DNA of 64,000 nucleotides from Halichoerus grypus. Its lineage: Eukaryota; Chordata; Mammalia; Carnivora; Phocidae. Position numbers and translations under genes: made by a program. The notes beneath the pieces are model-generated. The model was not told the origin of the DNA. It did no database searches and worked only from the letters and a program-made list of their open reading frames with translations. The DNA is taken from assembly GCF_964656455.1 (NCBI RefSeq), contig NC_135716.1, forward strand, positions 76,980,484 to 77,044,483, written 5' to 3'. The stretch's first letter is position 1. Every line of letters starts with the position of its first letter. Of the stretch, positions 50,755-63,240 are shown one piece after another.

Positions 50755-51488
50755 CGTATATGTAAGCTGTCACTTCAAAACATGAACATGGCAGCCACCA
50801 CAACTTCTTCGTTATCTGCACATCATTACCTTATATACTAAATGTGAGCTAATAATTTGCGTTAAAGAAACGATGCATTGTAGCAGATTGCACATCCTAT
50901 TCCAGAAAACCTTTCCTGACCACCTCCCTCCTGGATACCTTACAGCTTTGTGTTCAGATATGTTTGTCTTTCCTATCAAAATAGAAAAGAGTCCGGCAAA
51001 TCTGGCTTCAAATTTTTACGTGGCTCCTTGTTAACAAGGTGTTGTGTTTCCCAGCTTTCTGAGTACCTGGTCTCTGGTCTGTTGCAGTAGTTCAGAAACA
51101 CAAATTACACTGCACTTTCTAAAATGGAAATGTAATTCTCCCTCCCTTGTTAGTATCTGTGGCTGACTCTGTTGCACCTAATAGATGTTCTTAAATTAGA
51201 TTCAACTCATGGGTCTGTAGGAACTCGGGATCCTTCTGAAGTTGGTTGTAAAACTTCTCATTCATTCATTTTTTAATTAGAGAAAGGGGCCAGAAATATC
51301 AGATTCTCAAAAGGGTTCAGGCTTAAAAAAGAAAAATCACTGGCCTACATGATAAAGGTCTTATGGTGCTTGGAAGGTACCCAACTGCATAGTTTCTTAA
51401 AAGTGTCATCTGCTCTTTTGCTTTAATACCAGCCATATCCTTAGCCTTTAATTCCCTTAGTCCTTTAATTGCATGACACAATCCATGC
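50755..51488. other. intron 1, nothing recognised
   Basis: Ordinary intronic DNA. Confidence 0.35.
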
Positions 51489-51703
51489 CTTTTTTTTTTT
51501 TTTTAAAGATTTATTTATTTATTTATTTGAGACAGAGAGAATGAGAGAGAGAGAGAGAGAGAGCACATGAGAAGGGGGAGGGTCAGAGGGAGAAGCAGGC
51601 TCCCTGCCGAGCAGGGAGCCCGATGCGGGACTCGATCCAGGGACTCCAGGATCATGACCTGAGCCGAAGGCAGTCGCTTAACCAACTGAGCCACCCAGGC
51701 ACT
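51489..51703 (-). mobile_element. CanSINE, 'GACTCCAGGATC' subtype
   Basis: The exact duplication CACAATCCATGC flanks it. It is almost identical over the body to the copy at 41.3 kb. Confidence 0.96.
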
Positions 51704-51849
51704 CACAATCCATGCATTTTTAAGAAAGCTTTCCTGGATCCTTGGATCCGCTTTCCTCCGGGCTCCTTTAGCAACAGTCACATGAATTGTAGTACCCTGG
51801 TCCTTTACTCATTGTTTCTACTTGAAAGTGGGCATGGGAATGCCTTCCT

Positions 51850-51945
51850 CGTAGGCTTATTGTAGCTTTTAATGAGATAATATACAGAAAACACTTAGGA
51901 CAGTGTCCATCAGCAAATGGTAGTACTTCTTGTTGGTTTGATACT
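51850..51945 (+). mobile_element. MIR 3' fragment
   Basis: TTTTAATGAGATAATATACA then GGACAGTGTCCATCAGCAAA fit the forward MIR 3' part. Confidence 0.5.
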
Positions 51946-52844
51946 TCTTTGCCTTTCTCACCAAGAGTGTGCGCTTTTGTGTAGTGAAGTCAGCATTTGC
52001 TTATTTTGCTGTGATAATTTTGGACAGGTTAGAGTTCAGAAGGACCTGAGAAAGATTAGGTCACTGTGGAATAATTTTTCAAACTAGTAAAATAGAGCAT
52101 TTCCAGGAGAGCCATTAAGTGTCTGCATAGTCAGAATTAGGCTTATAAAGTCCTGAGGTAGGTGCCACACTGGAGACTCAACCGAGGCTGCCTCCTAGTC
52201 TAATGTAGCCACTTTTTCTTTCATCTTGGGAAGGAATTCACTCTGAGTACCAGGTAAAAAAGTTAACCTATGCTTAGAAGCCATGTTAGTAAAAAAACCA
52301 AAAAAAAACCCCCAAAACACACAAAAAACCTTTAAATGCTAGAATTGTGCTCAGCAAGTTGAGATGCTTGGGCTATAAAAGGGTGTCCAACTAAGACTGT
52401 TGAAGGAAGAGTGGATTGATGTTTCCAGTTGCACTGTGTGCTGTGAAATACACTCATTGAGGAGAATGGTGCTGCGAGCCCATGTATTTTTTCAGTTATT
52501 TCTTTTTTTGGCTGTGGGGGGCATTGGAGCCATCCAGGTTTGTATAAGTGAGTTTGAATAAGTTAAATAAGAGTGTGACATGAGTTCACAATATTTCCTC
52601 TACTCAGAAAGTTTAAGGAGCTCATAGGAAAATACAAAAGAGGATATAGGCAGGCAGTGGGGCAGGGACAGGACCTGGTGAGGCAGTTGCCCCATTAGTG
52701 CTGCGGCAGCTTGGTGCTAGAGGTGTGAGGACCCTGAGGAAGCTCGAGGCATTGGTGGTTTTTCTTCTCTAAAGTCAAGAGAGGATACAGTCTTTCCAGA
52801 GTTGGCTGTCATAACTTGTTTTTGGCCACAGGCATTTCATTTTT

Positions 52845-53038
52845 TTCTTTTCTTTTTTTTTTTTTAAGATTATTTATTTGTCAGAGAGAGCACGAGCAGG
52901 GGGAGGGACAGAGGCAGAGGGAGAAGCAGGCTCCCTGCTGAGCCAGGAGCCCGATGTGTGGGGCTCGATCCCAGGACCCGGGGATGGTGACCTGAGCTGA
53001 AGGCAGACGCTTAACCGACTGAGCCACCCAGGTGTCCC
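52845..53038 (-). mobile_element. CanSINE
   Basis: The exact duplication GGCATTTCATTTTT flanks it. Confidence 0.95.
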
Positions 53039-53584
53039 GGCATTTCATTTTTCATTTTCCTTCTCCTGATTTATTAATTCAGAAATTAAGTGTTATATGA
53101 ATTCATTTACTAACTATAGTTGAATAAAGATTAAATTGTGTTCATTATGATGTATTGAAATTTTTATTTAATCAGGTTGCACTTATGTTTTCATTTAAAG
53201 ATGCTGAATTTGACTTTAAAGAAGTTTATTGTATTTGTGTAACATATGTTCTAGTGCTTATACTATTAAAGTTGTTAATAAAATTTGTGGTCTCCTTATT
53301 TATCACCACAGGGTTTACCAAATAAAACAATCTTAATATAAACTACTTATATGTGGGTGTGTGGGTGTCTGTATTTTAAACATGTGGATGTGTTTTGTTT
53401 TTTTATATTTTGTATTAAGTGTTTAGGTAATATGTTACTTTGTGTTAACATTTTGAATTTATGTGGTGCATTTAAGATATTTAGCATTCAGGTGTTAGTG
53501 GATTTTTAAGTTTAGGAATTTTAAATCAGTCAAGTAATTCATGCATATTAAACTAGACTCACCATACTCCAAAGGCCACCTGGC

Positions 53585-53955
53585 TTAATGCTTAAGAGCA
53601 TGATTTCTGGAGTCTGAAAGACCTGGGACTGTCCCAGCAGTGTCACTTTCTAGAGCAGCTCTGTTGAGTGTGGCAGGTACTGGCCACATGTAGCTATTAA
53701 GCACTTGAAGTGTGGCTAGTGGCCTGATTGAATTTTAAGCTGTATTTAATTTTAATTTTGGCCTAGGTAGCCACGTGACTAATGGCTAGCATATTGGGCC
53801 TCATGGTATGAGGTAACTCAACCCTTCTGTGTCCCAGATTTCTCATCTGTACAGATGAGATCAAACTTAAGCTACCTTTTGTGATTGTTAGAAGAATAAA
53901 TAAAGTAATATATTTAAAGAACTTAAAACTATGCCTGGAACAGAATATATCCTTT
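53585..53955 (+). mobile_element. MIR interrupted by a hAT element
   Basis: The left part (AAGAGCATGATTTCTGGAGT) and right part (CTCAACCCTTCTGTGTCCCA to ATGCCTGGAACAGAATATAT) are consecutive MIR segments separated by the element at 53652-53802. Confidence 0.75.
53652..53802 (+). mobile_element. hAT-type MITE nested in MIR
   Basis: GGCCACATGTAGCTATTAAG with GCACTTGAAGTGTGGCTAGT, and the inverted partner TAGCCACGTGACTAATGGCT, match a common mammalian non-autonomous DNA transposon. Confidence 0.75.
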
Positions 53956-54049
53956 AAAAGTTATAATGACTATTATATATTTAATAAGCTGGAATTACTT
54001 TCCTGTGAGCGTTAATTTAAACCTGTTTATTTTTATTCTTCCCTTTCAG

Positions 54050-54515
<466 letters not shown>

Positions 54516-55079
54516 TAAGCTGAGTTTGTATTACTGTTTATGATTTACAGGGTTTGTAAATTTGTATATCTTTGAATGTATGTACTCAAAGTAGTTCTTT
54601 TCCTTACTAAGTGTAGAAACACAAGGCAGTAGTAATCTTTTCTTATTCTCTGCCCTGACCCTGACAGTTAGCTTGTGCATTTAATCCCAGACTTAAGAAA
54701 CCCTTGGAACTGTTTTTCCAATCATTGTCTGTACTTAAAATTGAACAGCTGGTAGGCAGGAAACTCAGGGGTATCATGTAATCTATTTCAGGTAAAGGGT
54801 TGTGACTGCTGGCATAGAGAGTTCAGTCAGTCTTCGATGTCCCATTTTAAAGGGAATGGTGCCAGGTTTTTGTTAGAGTTTGTGGGATGTAGAGTATACA
54901 GCACTGGTGAGGCCAAGCAAGGGATTGGGAGAAAAACAGAAGAGAAGTATATGTCAGTAAGTTTTCATCATACTTACTGTCTGTTCTCTCAGGCATTCTT
55001 CCTGGTGTAGGTACACAGCAGTGATCAAAAGGGACAACTCTCTCTGCCTTTGAGAAGCTTACTGGATGCTTCCTATGAG

Positions 55080-55265
55080 AATGAGGCATTGTTTAAAGCA
55101 CTTTACATAGAGTCACTCATTTAATGTTCCTAATAATCCTGTGACGTACATACTATTAGGATTCCTGTGTATGTAGGTGAGTAAATGGGGGCTCACAGAG
55201 GTTAACTAACTTGCCTCAAGTTGCATAGCTAGGAAGTGACACCTGCAAAATACAGAATGTGGGTT
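55080..55265 (-). mobile_element. MIR
   Basis: AAAGCACTTTACATAGAGTC, GGGCTCACAGAGGTTAACTA then CTTGCCTCAAGTTGC are in reverse MIR order. Similarly aged repeat text seems to flank it (54990-55075, 55300-55620). Confidence 0.85.
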
Positions 55266-55620
55266 GAAAAGGCATGGATGGAGGAGAATAAGCGCTAAGA
55301 CCTTAGGATGTTGGTGGAGGTTGAACAACCATTATTTTTACTAAGCCACTTGGTATTTACCGAGTGCTACTTTGTGACGAGCCTTAAGGTAGAGCATCAA
55401 GGCCCACAGCGTAGACTCTTGTCCTTGAGTTCACAGACTGGCAGGAGTAGAGAGACATCAGAAAATCAGCCATTGTCATCCAGTGTGGTATGTGCCATAG
55501 TTGAGGCATATGGCTGAGTTCTAGGGATGAGACTGTGATTTAAAATTCACCCTGCAGTGATGGAGAATCATTGAAGGATTTTGAATAGAGAGAAATGAGT
55601 ATACTCTAGTAGGGTGACTC

Positions 55621-58075
55621 CCTGTTGCAGGGTGCTGAGTCAGTCCCAGTTTATCCCTCTTGTCCTAGCATCAGTATTTATAATGTCCTTTTCTTTCCCA
55701 AAGTGTCCCAGTTTTGACAGTAAATTATATAGTCACATTAAATGACTAATAAGGCATTTTCAGGCCTGAAATTCCCCTTTCTTACACACTGACTAGCTCC
55801 TTCCTTTCCATGGAACCTATGTCTACTTCATAAAGACAACTGAGTCAGTTCCTAATACATAATACAACCTAATACATAAAACAATCTGTTTCATCCCATG
55901 CTAAGTTTCTGATTCATAATGATATGCTCAAAAAGTAGCAAAGTATTAATTTTTACCAAGAAAGAAATTAAGCAGCTTACATTTAAATTTGGTATTCCTG
56001 CCCTTCCTGAGACAGGAGTTTCTCTGCAGGTTGGGAACCCCACTTATCTATTAACTTTTGAAAAAGGAATCTCAGGGTTTGAGACTGTCTCCAAATCAAA
56101 GGAACTTAGTTGAGGCAGTAGAGAGAGCTTTTGGAAAAATGGGAGTTGCCTTCTTGAAAGTGCATTTCTTGACCAGCTCTGGCAACTTTAGGCTGGAGTC
56201 TAGGCCTCCTAGCACGTCTGGCTAGCCTCAGAGCACCTGTTACCCTGTCTTCCACCTCTCTAGGCCTGTCAGCTGGCTCATGCTGAGGGAGGTCAGTCTT
56301 AGCCAAAGGCCTGCAGGGAAGAGGGGGTTCATAATTAGCAACGTTGCTAGCAGTGAGATTGCCCCCTTAAACTCTACTCCTCAGTCTCAGTCTCCAAGAG
56401 ATGAGGTTCCTGTGGCCAGATGCATTTGTAGGTTGACCTCACACTTTTATCATATCTGGAATGTCTTTAAACCCATACCAGAGGGCAGCATGGAGAAACA
56501 GACCCCTGTGTAAGTGATCCACAATGCAGTTGATATTTTCCTTCTGTTACAAGACTCCAGGGAGTCTTTAGTTACATGTATGACTATGGTTACTGGACTT
56601 TATTCCAGGATTTATCTGTGTGTGACCCTGCAGTCAAGACCAAGATAAAGTTTCTTTCTTTTTGATGGGAAATGGTCATTTGCTGAGAAAGATAAAAACA
56701 CTTTAAAGAAGAAGGAAAGGCAGAAAGAATAGTCTGTAAATCCGTGATTGCAGCTAGTAAATCTTGGATCTGTCTAGCTACTGAGGAAGCTTTATCTTTT
56801 TACCCCTGCCCTTCCTTTTTTGGTTTGCTTTGTGAGTGTTTTAAGTTAAGAAGGTAGACCCAAAGAAAGGTGCTTACATGTTCCCTACAATTATCTGAGT
56901 ATGGTGAATCAGATTTTGCTTCATTGCTTCACAGTGACCTTACTAACAGAAGTTCTGTCCTTATTAAGTAACTGTAACATCATGGCTCTAAGCCATGTTT
57001 CTCTCCTAGTCACAAGATGGGGATGACAGGTGCTCACCATAGGCAGGGATTCTCATTTGAGGACATGCTGAGCATGATCTGGAGGAATTGTGGCTAAGGC
57101 AGGGAGAGCAGGGTGTTTGTGATTTGGTAATGCAGATAAGAAAAATGCACACTGAGGAATTTCCACCGCCTCTCCAGAAACAGACCTGTAGAGGATGGGC
57201 TGCAGTCTTGCGAGAGCTTTTGTTCAGTGAGAGGAAGTTAGGTTTATCTTAACCTCAGGAAATTTCTTGTGATTAAAGTATACTTGAAGCAGTTATTCAT
57301 AAGTGGAATTTATTTTTGCTCCAGACCTAGAGAATGGATCACTCTGACTCCCAATGTGCCTCATTTAGGTAACTTGTTTAGTTTCACATTGAAGATAAGT
57401 TGTTGTTCCACTTGCTTCTCCTTAAGACTCTTCCTAGAACTAAGGACTTTCACAAAGAATCAAGCACTTACTTAATTCTCCTCTCAGTACTGTCTTTCCA
57501 TACCTAAAGAGTCCTGTTGAAAAATAGGGTCCAAGAGAAGAGGGCTCCCAAATCCTCTGCTTCCCAGACTTGTGTTATGAATATCAGGTCTATGAAGGCA
57601 AATTGGTCTGATCATCTTTCTGATTCAGGTAGGGATGGTTCTCCGTTCTGATCCTTTTTGCTTAGGGATTCACTCCCATTTTCTAAACCTATAATATGAG
57701 GATTCGTCCAACTTAATGAGTTCCTTAGTCTCTTGACTAATTCTTGAGTTAATAGAAATGACTGGAGAAACTGCCAGAATCATTCCAATACTATGTTTGC
57801 CACTACCTCGGCATGACAACATTAGTTTCTGAAGTTAAAACAGTTGGCAAGCTTATGTGCTTGACAGGCAACTCACTGCCAGCATTATATTGTCCAATGC
57901 TGCTGTATTGTCCAAAAGGCTGATTAGTTAAGCTACGTGTTGCCACCATGTTTGGTCTCTATAGTCTTTATCTCTTTACCGGAGGACATTAAATGGCCCT
58001 CAGTCAGCTGCCTTTAGATTGCCTTTGACTTGAGATACTCATGTTTTAGCTCTCATTTTAGCCCCCTTTCTCCCT
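55621..58075. other. intron 2, nothing recognised
   Basis: Ordinary intronic DNA. No exon matching the rest of PCMTD1. Confidence 0.35.
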
Positions 58076-59215
58076 TTAATGAGATATAGCTTACCATAAA
58101 GTTTGCCCATTTTTAAGTATACAGTTCACTGAGTTTTGGTAAATTTGCAGTTATGCAAACCTTACCATAGTTCAGTTTGAGAACATTTCCATCACCCCAA
58201 AAAGATCCCTCATGCCTGGCTGAATCTACTCCCTGTCCCCACCCTAGCCCCTGGCAACCACTTATCTACGTTATTTTTCTATAGATTTGTCTTCTTTGTA
58301 CATTTCATATAAATACAATTATATATAGTCTTTTGTGTATGGCTTCTTTCACTTAGCAATATGTTTGCAAGGCTGTAGCATGTATTAGTATTTCTTTCCT
58401 TTTTATGATTGAATAATATTTCATTATAAGGGCATACCACATTTTGTCCGTTCACCACTTAATGGACATTTGGGTTACCACTTTTTGGCTATTATGAATG
58501 ATACTGTTGTGAACATTCAAAATGTACAAATGTTTGGGTGACCATCCATTTTCGTTTCTCTTGGGCGGATTCCTGGAAGTGGAATTGCTGGGCTCTATGT
58601 TGTTTATGTTTAACTTTTTTTTTTTTTTTTTAAAGATTTGTTTATTTTGAGAGCAAGAGAACGTGCACAAGAGGGTGAGTGGAGGGAGGGGCAGGGGGAG
58701 AGAATCTTTCAAGCAGACTCCCCGCTGAGTGCGGCTCAGTCCCATGACCCATGAGATCATGACCTGAGCCAAAACCAAGAGTTGGACACTTAAACGACTG
58801 AGCCACCCAGGCGCCCCTATGTTTAACTTTTTAAGAATTTGTCAAAGTATTTTCTACAGTGGCTGCACTATTTTATATTCCCACAATGAATGAGGTTCTA
58901 GTTTCTCCACATCTTCACCGATGCTTGTGTGGTTTTTTGTTTGTTTTTTTAATAGCTGTTATAGTAGGTATAAAATGCTATCTTGCTGTGCTTTTAACTT
59001 GCCCTTCTAATGATGTGGAGGAGCATCTCTTCCTGTGTTTTCTAGTCATTCCTATATCTTTAGTTAAATGTCTTTTCAAATCTTTCCCCCATTTTTTAAT
59101 TAAGTTGTTGGGTGTTCTTATTATTGAGTTGTAAGTGTTCTTTCTGTATTTTGCTTACAAGCCCTTTATCAGAAATACAGTTCTCAAATATTTTTTCATG
59201 ATCCTTTAAGCACCT
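58076..59215 (-). mobile_element. L1M 3' end (3'UTR and ORF2 tail), antisense to the gene
   Basis: CCCTTTAATGAGATATAGCT, GTATACAGTTCACTGAGTTT, GTATGGCTTCTTTCACTTAG and ATTATGAATGATACTGTTGT are old L1 3' text in reverse. A CanSINE is inserted at 58621-58817. Confidence 0.88.
58621..58817 (-). mobile_element. older CanSINE inserted in L1
   Basis: The exact duplication TATGTTTAACTTTTT flanks it. The body (ACCAAGAGTTGGACACTTAA) is the older subtype. Confidence 0.95.
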
Positions 59216-60165
59216 TTTTTAGAAATCTATCTTGGCTCACTGTGAGCCAGAGAATCAGGGAGATCCAGAGTGGTCTTCAGCTCCCCTCCCCCATTCTTTT
59301 TGATAAGACAAAACACATTCTGCAGGTTCTCAGGGTTCTCTTTAAAGTAGAGCACATTTTCTGCATTAAACCACACCTCAGTTTTTCCTCTATCCCTTTT
59401 TTTTTTTTTTTTTGGAGGGTATTTTGTTTTTTCTTTTTAGGAATTACAAAGGCTCTTGGTATGTGCTTTATTTTGGGCTCTGAGCAAATCTGTTTTGAAA
59501 AGAACCATTTCATTTAGGCTAGTCATATTTTCTGAAATCAGTAAAGCTTGTCACTGTTTAAACTGTTCCTTCTTAGTACTAGTTAGACTTCTCAGCATCT
59601 TCTGCCCACACACTCTATATTGAGTTACCATTACTTTTCTGTATCTTAGAGTTTTTTCCCCCCTCACTTCTGGTTGTGGAGTGGAAGTCATTACTCTCAA
59701 CCATCTCTTTCATTGCTGCTACCTCTAAAAAGACACATGATTTTGTGTTTATGCGATATTACTGCTTATTATTATTGGGCAACCAATAGTAATAAAAATA
59801 TCAAATATTAGGAAATAGTATGGGTTTTAGAAATTTTAAAGTTTTCATAGTGATTTCTGGTTCTGTTTCCTCACACTGTTCTTCAAAGTTTTAAGGCAAT
59901 CCCCTCAGTGGTGTGAAAAATCTTAGGTGGTTCTTTGAGCATCTTGAGTTTTTATTTACCTTTGGGATTAACTATACCCAATTCAAGATTATCCTTGTAC
60001 CAAATACAGTTGATCCCTATTGTTTGCGAATTCACTACTTCTTAAAATTTGTTTGTACCCTTAGATGGTGGCTTTTGAGGTCATTTGTGCACATGTCCAC
60101 AAACACCAAATTACCAGTGCTACTTGGGGAAACATGTACATACACATACCTCAAATTGTTAATAA
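59216..60165. other. intron 2, nothing recognised
   Basis: A poly-T of about 19 lies at 59397-59415. No other feature. Confidence 0.35.
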
Positions 60166-60345
60166 TTTTAAATCCTAAAAACTCAACCTGGTTGTTTATT
60201 TGCTTTATCTTACAAAAGAGAAAATGAGCTTCCAAAGTATTAAGAGATTTGCCTGAGAACGGCCCAGGAGGGGCCAGAAATGGGCCCCAGAGCCAGAAGG
60301 AGCAGGTTGTGCTGCACTGTCCCCTTCTGTCTCCATTCTCTAAAT
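60166..60345 (-). mobile_element. MIR fragment
   Basis: CTTACAAAAGAGAAAATGAG then AAGAGATTTGCCTGAGAACG fit the reverse MIR core. Confidence 0.5.
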
Positions 60346-60413
60346 GTTCTTTCTGTTGTGTTTCTCATTCTGGTGAAAGGTACTTTTCTTCTACCAAAAA
60401 TTACTCAGGTGGA

Positions 60414-60614
60414 GGGGCACCTGGGTGGCTCAGTTGGTTAAGCGACTGCCTTTGGCTCAGGTCATGATCCTGGAGTCCCGGGATCGAGTCCTGCATGGGG
60501 CTCCCTGCTCAGCAGGGAGTCTGCTTCTCCCTCTAACCCTCCCCCCGTCATGTACTCTCTCTCTCTCTCTCATTCTTGCTCTCTCAAATAAATAAATAAA
60601 TCTTAAAAAAAAAA
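60414..60614 (+). mobile_element. CanSINE, 'GACTCCAGGATC' subtype
   Basis: The exact duplication AAAAATTACTCAGGTGGA flanks it. In forward sense it carries CATGATCCTGGAGTCCCGGG and GTTAAGCGACTGCC. Confidence 0.96.
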
Positions 60615-60725
60615 AAAAATTACTCAGGTGGAAACCTGGACATCAGACTATTCTAATATTTTATGGAATAAGTAACATATTGCTAAGGTTAAAAAAAATT
60701 CGAAAGAATCAAAAGACATACTTTA

Positions 60726-60939
60726 TTTTTTTATTTTTTATTTTTATTTTTATTTTTTGAGAGAGAACGCCTGTGTGTTGGTGGGGGGAGAGGGAGGGGG
60801 GAGAGAGAGAATTCCAAGCAGGCTCCATGCCCAGAGTGGAGTCCATCATGGGGCTTGATCAATCTCATGACCCTGAGATCATGACCTGAGCCGAAATCAA
60901 AAGTCATACGCTCAACCACTTGAGCCACCCGGGAGCCCC
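60726..60939 (-). mobile_element. older CanSINE
   Basis: The duplication TCAAAAGACATACTTTA / TCAAAAGGCATACTTTA flanks it. The body (ATCAAAAGTCATACGCTCAA) is the older subtype. Confidence 0.95.
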
Positions 60940-62770
60940 TCAAAAGGCATACTTTAAAAGGTTTTCCTTTTCTCCATTTTTTCTGGTTGTCTCCCCACTT
61001 AAAAAATAGCTTCATAGAGCCTGGGATACCTCTACTTTTATATAAAACTCACATGATTTTAGGGATAATAGTTGAAGTCATATTTTTCTTAGGTACATAA
61101 AGGAAAATATGTATTGCATTTTAGAAGATTCCTATCAACAGCTAAAATTAATAAGAAATTTCTTTTGAATGGAATGTATTTATCTCTGTCTTCTGTGGAA
61201 TGCCTCATTCTGTGATAATAACATAAAATAGATCTGACATATACTTAATGACTTTTGCTAGTGTACTTTATATTTAAATTAAGACATGAAAAATAAACAT
61301 TTTGGGCTTTGTATATCATTGCCTCAGTCTTGGTTGTGAACCTTTTAACTTTGGGACCATAGTTACATTTTTGTACTTATCATTCTTTCAAAAAATATTT
61401 ATTATAGCAAACATTGCGCCAGCTGCCGAGGATAAAGCAGTGCATAAGACACATCCCATAACCTTGAAATTGTGCATATCATCTCTGAACTAGCAGTAGA
61501 AGCATTATGTCAGTTTCATTGGCTGTTCTCTTCATTTAGTTCACTAAATGTTTATTATGTGAATTGGTCACTTCACTGGCCCCAGCATATCTTCAGGTAT
61601 TTCACAAATAAATACCCAGTGGAATGAAAGAGCTGCTGAAAATGGCTTCCAGGGGAAATGATTGCATTAAAAACAATCTAGATCAAGAACTAAAGCTGTT
61701 TAAATTAGCTTTTAGAACTATTTTCTGTTTTGTAGGTGAGCACAACTTTTTCTCTGTTTACTGAATTTACTTTTGTAGAAACTATTTTAATTTTCTACTG
61801 TAGATGTGTGAGATAGTCATAAGTTGTAAACATATTAGAATTGAGTATTAGCCTGCTTGGTGGAAATATGTAAATGAGCTGATTGTGACGTCTGTTTTTG
61901 GTATTTTAGACATGTCGTTTACGTAGGGGTTTGGATCCATTTTCTGTGACTATTTAAACCAGTATGTTCAGATTTTGTTTAAACATATATCTGAGATTAA
62001 AGTGTAATAAAGAAAAACCGCATTTATAATCCATCAGCTGAGAGGAGCTCGAGGGGCCGGAACTGGAACTTCTGGAAAATTTTTCAGGACTTGCTTCATG
62101 AGGCCTTTCCTAAACTAGAGAGCAGAGAACCAAGTCTCTAGTCTAGTCTTAGATATAGCCAGCTAGCTTCAGAATAGTTATGCTAAGGTGGCCAGACTCA
62201 GTAAACATTTGAGCGTTTGTTTTTCTTTAATATGCTCTTTTTGTGTAATATAATAGGATGGAGAAACCATAAGAAATTAATTGTATCTTGTGTCAATGCA
62301 TGAGATGTTTCTTTTTATCTAGTTAATGATTACCTAATCTTTTGCTGATTCCTTTTACTCCCCTTCCTTTATCTACCTTTGCACTATTTTATGTCTCTTT
62401 GTTATACTCCAAGGTGTTCACAGAGTGAAACCTAATCTTGTCTGCTTACCGTATGTTACTGTCCCTGAATTCTTATAAACTCACTTAGAAGTCTTCCCAA
62501 AGATGCCTTATTTTATACAACTGAAATTAGTAATAAAATATCTTTGGAACTTACTAAGAGATGTTTTTACATTATATATTTCAGTTCTTACTGAGAAACT
62601 TTACACTAGGTTCGTAGAAACCAAATAACTGATTCACCTGCTCCCTCTTGTGGTAAATACTTAGTTTTATCCATAATGCTTTTATTTGCAGTTATTAACT
62701 CTTGATAACACTTATTATTAGTGAGAACAGAGATTTGGATAGTCCAAAGAGATTTTAAAAATTAGGAGGA
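60940..62770. other. intron 2, nothing certain
   Basis: About 61380-61460 resembles a common old L2/MIR-age repeat. Otherwise ordinary AT-rich DNA. Confidence 0.3.
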
Positions 62771-62774
62771 TGTG

Positions 62775-62955
62775 GCTGGTGTGCTCAACCTGGGCTGCAT
62801 TTAAGATTATCTGCAGGGCCTGGGCCATACCCTAGGAGATTCCCTCTGCCTGCCTGGGTTGGGAACCAAGCATTTACAGCTTAAATTAAATTTAATCTAC
62901 TTTTAAATATAATTTAAAAATTCCCAGGTATGCAGTCAGAGTTGAGAACTACTTA
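62775..62955 (+). mobile_element. hAT-Charlie MER5-like element
   Basis: It starts GTGCTCAACCTGGGCTGCAT and ends AGTCAGAGTTGAGAACTACT, the inverted ends of this family, with CTGCAGGGCCTGGGCC inside. Confidence 0.65.
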
Positions 62956-63039
62956 GAGGTTATGGTTTTGCTTCTATAGCTAATCAGTTCTGTATACAAA
63001 GAGAGGGCACGTTACGATTTTTAATAATTTGTACCCATT

Positions 63040-63240
63040 TTGTACTTTATAGTGGGTGAAGCACTTGTACATAATTTACTTGATTTTCCCAGGAACCCAT
63101 TTTATGCAATAGGAAAGACTTCAAAGGGTAAGTTACTGGTCTCAGATTATGCAGCTGTTAGGAGGAGGAACCAGGATTGGAAACTAAGACATCTAACCTT
63201 AAATCCACTCTCTTTCCTACTGCTCCCTAGAATGTAGATC
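63040..63240 (-). mobile_element. MIR
   Basis: GAAGCACTTGTACATAATTT, GGTAAGTTACTGGTCTCAGA and GAACCAGGATTGGAAACTAA follow reverse MIR order. Confidence 0.7.

Larger units (their letters stand above)
26761..54049 (+). other. PCMTD1: PCMTD1 intron 1
   Basis: The intron is bounded by GTAACG at 26761 and TTTCAG ending at 54049, about 27.3 kb. The first 200 bases are very G-rich on the sense strand; the rest is AT-rich and dominated by repeats, listed separately. I found no open frame in it that looks like a conserved exon. Alternative first exons cannot be excluded. Confidence 0.65.

Noticed and set aside
51515..51781. Frames containing VAQLVKRLPSAQVMILESLD-type sequence, also at 15.6, 22.3, 41.3 and 60.4 kb
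   Set aside because: They are the CanSINE body translated; the recurrence reflects the repeat, not a protein family.
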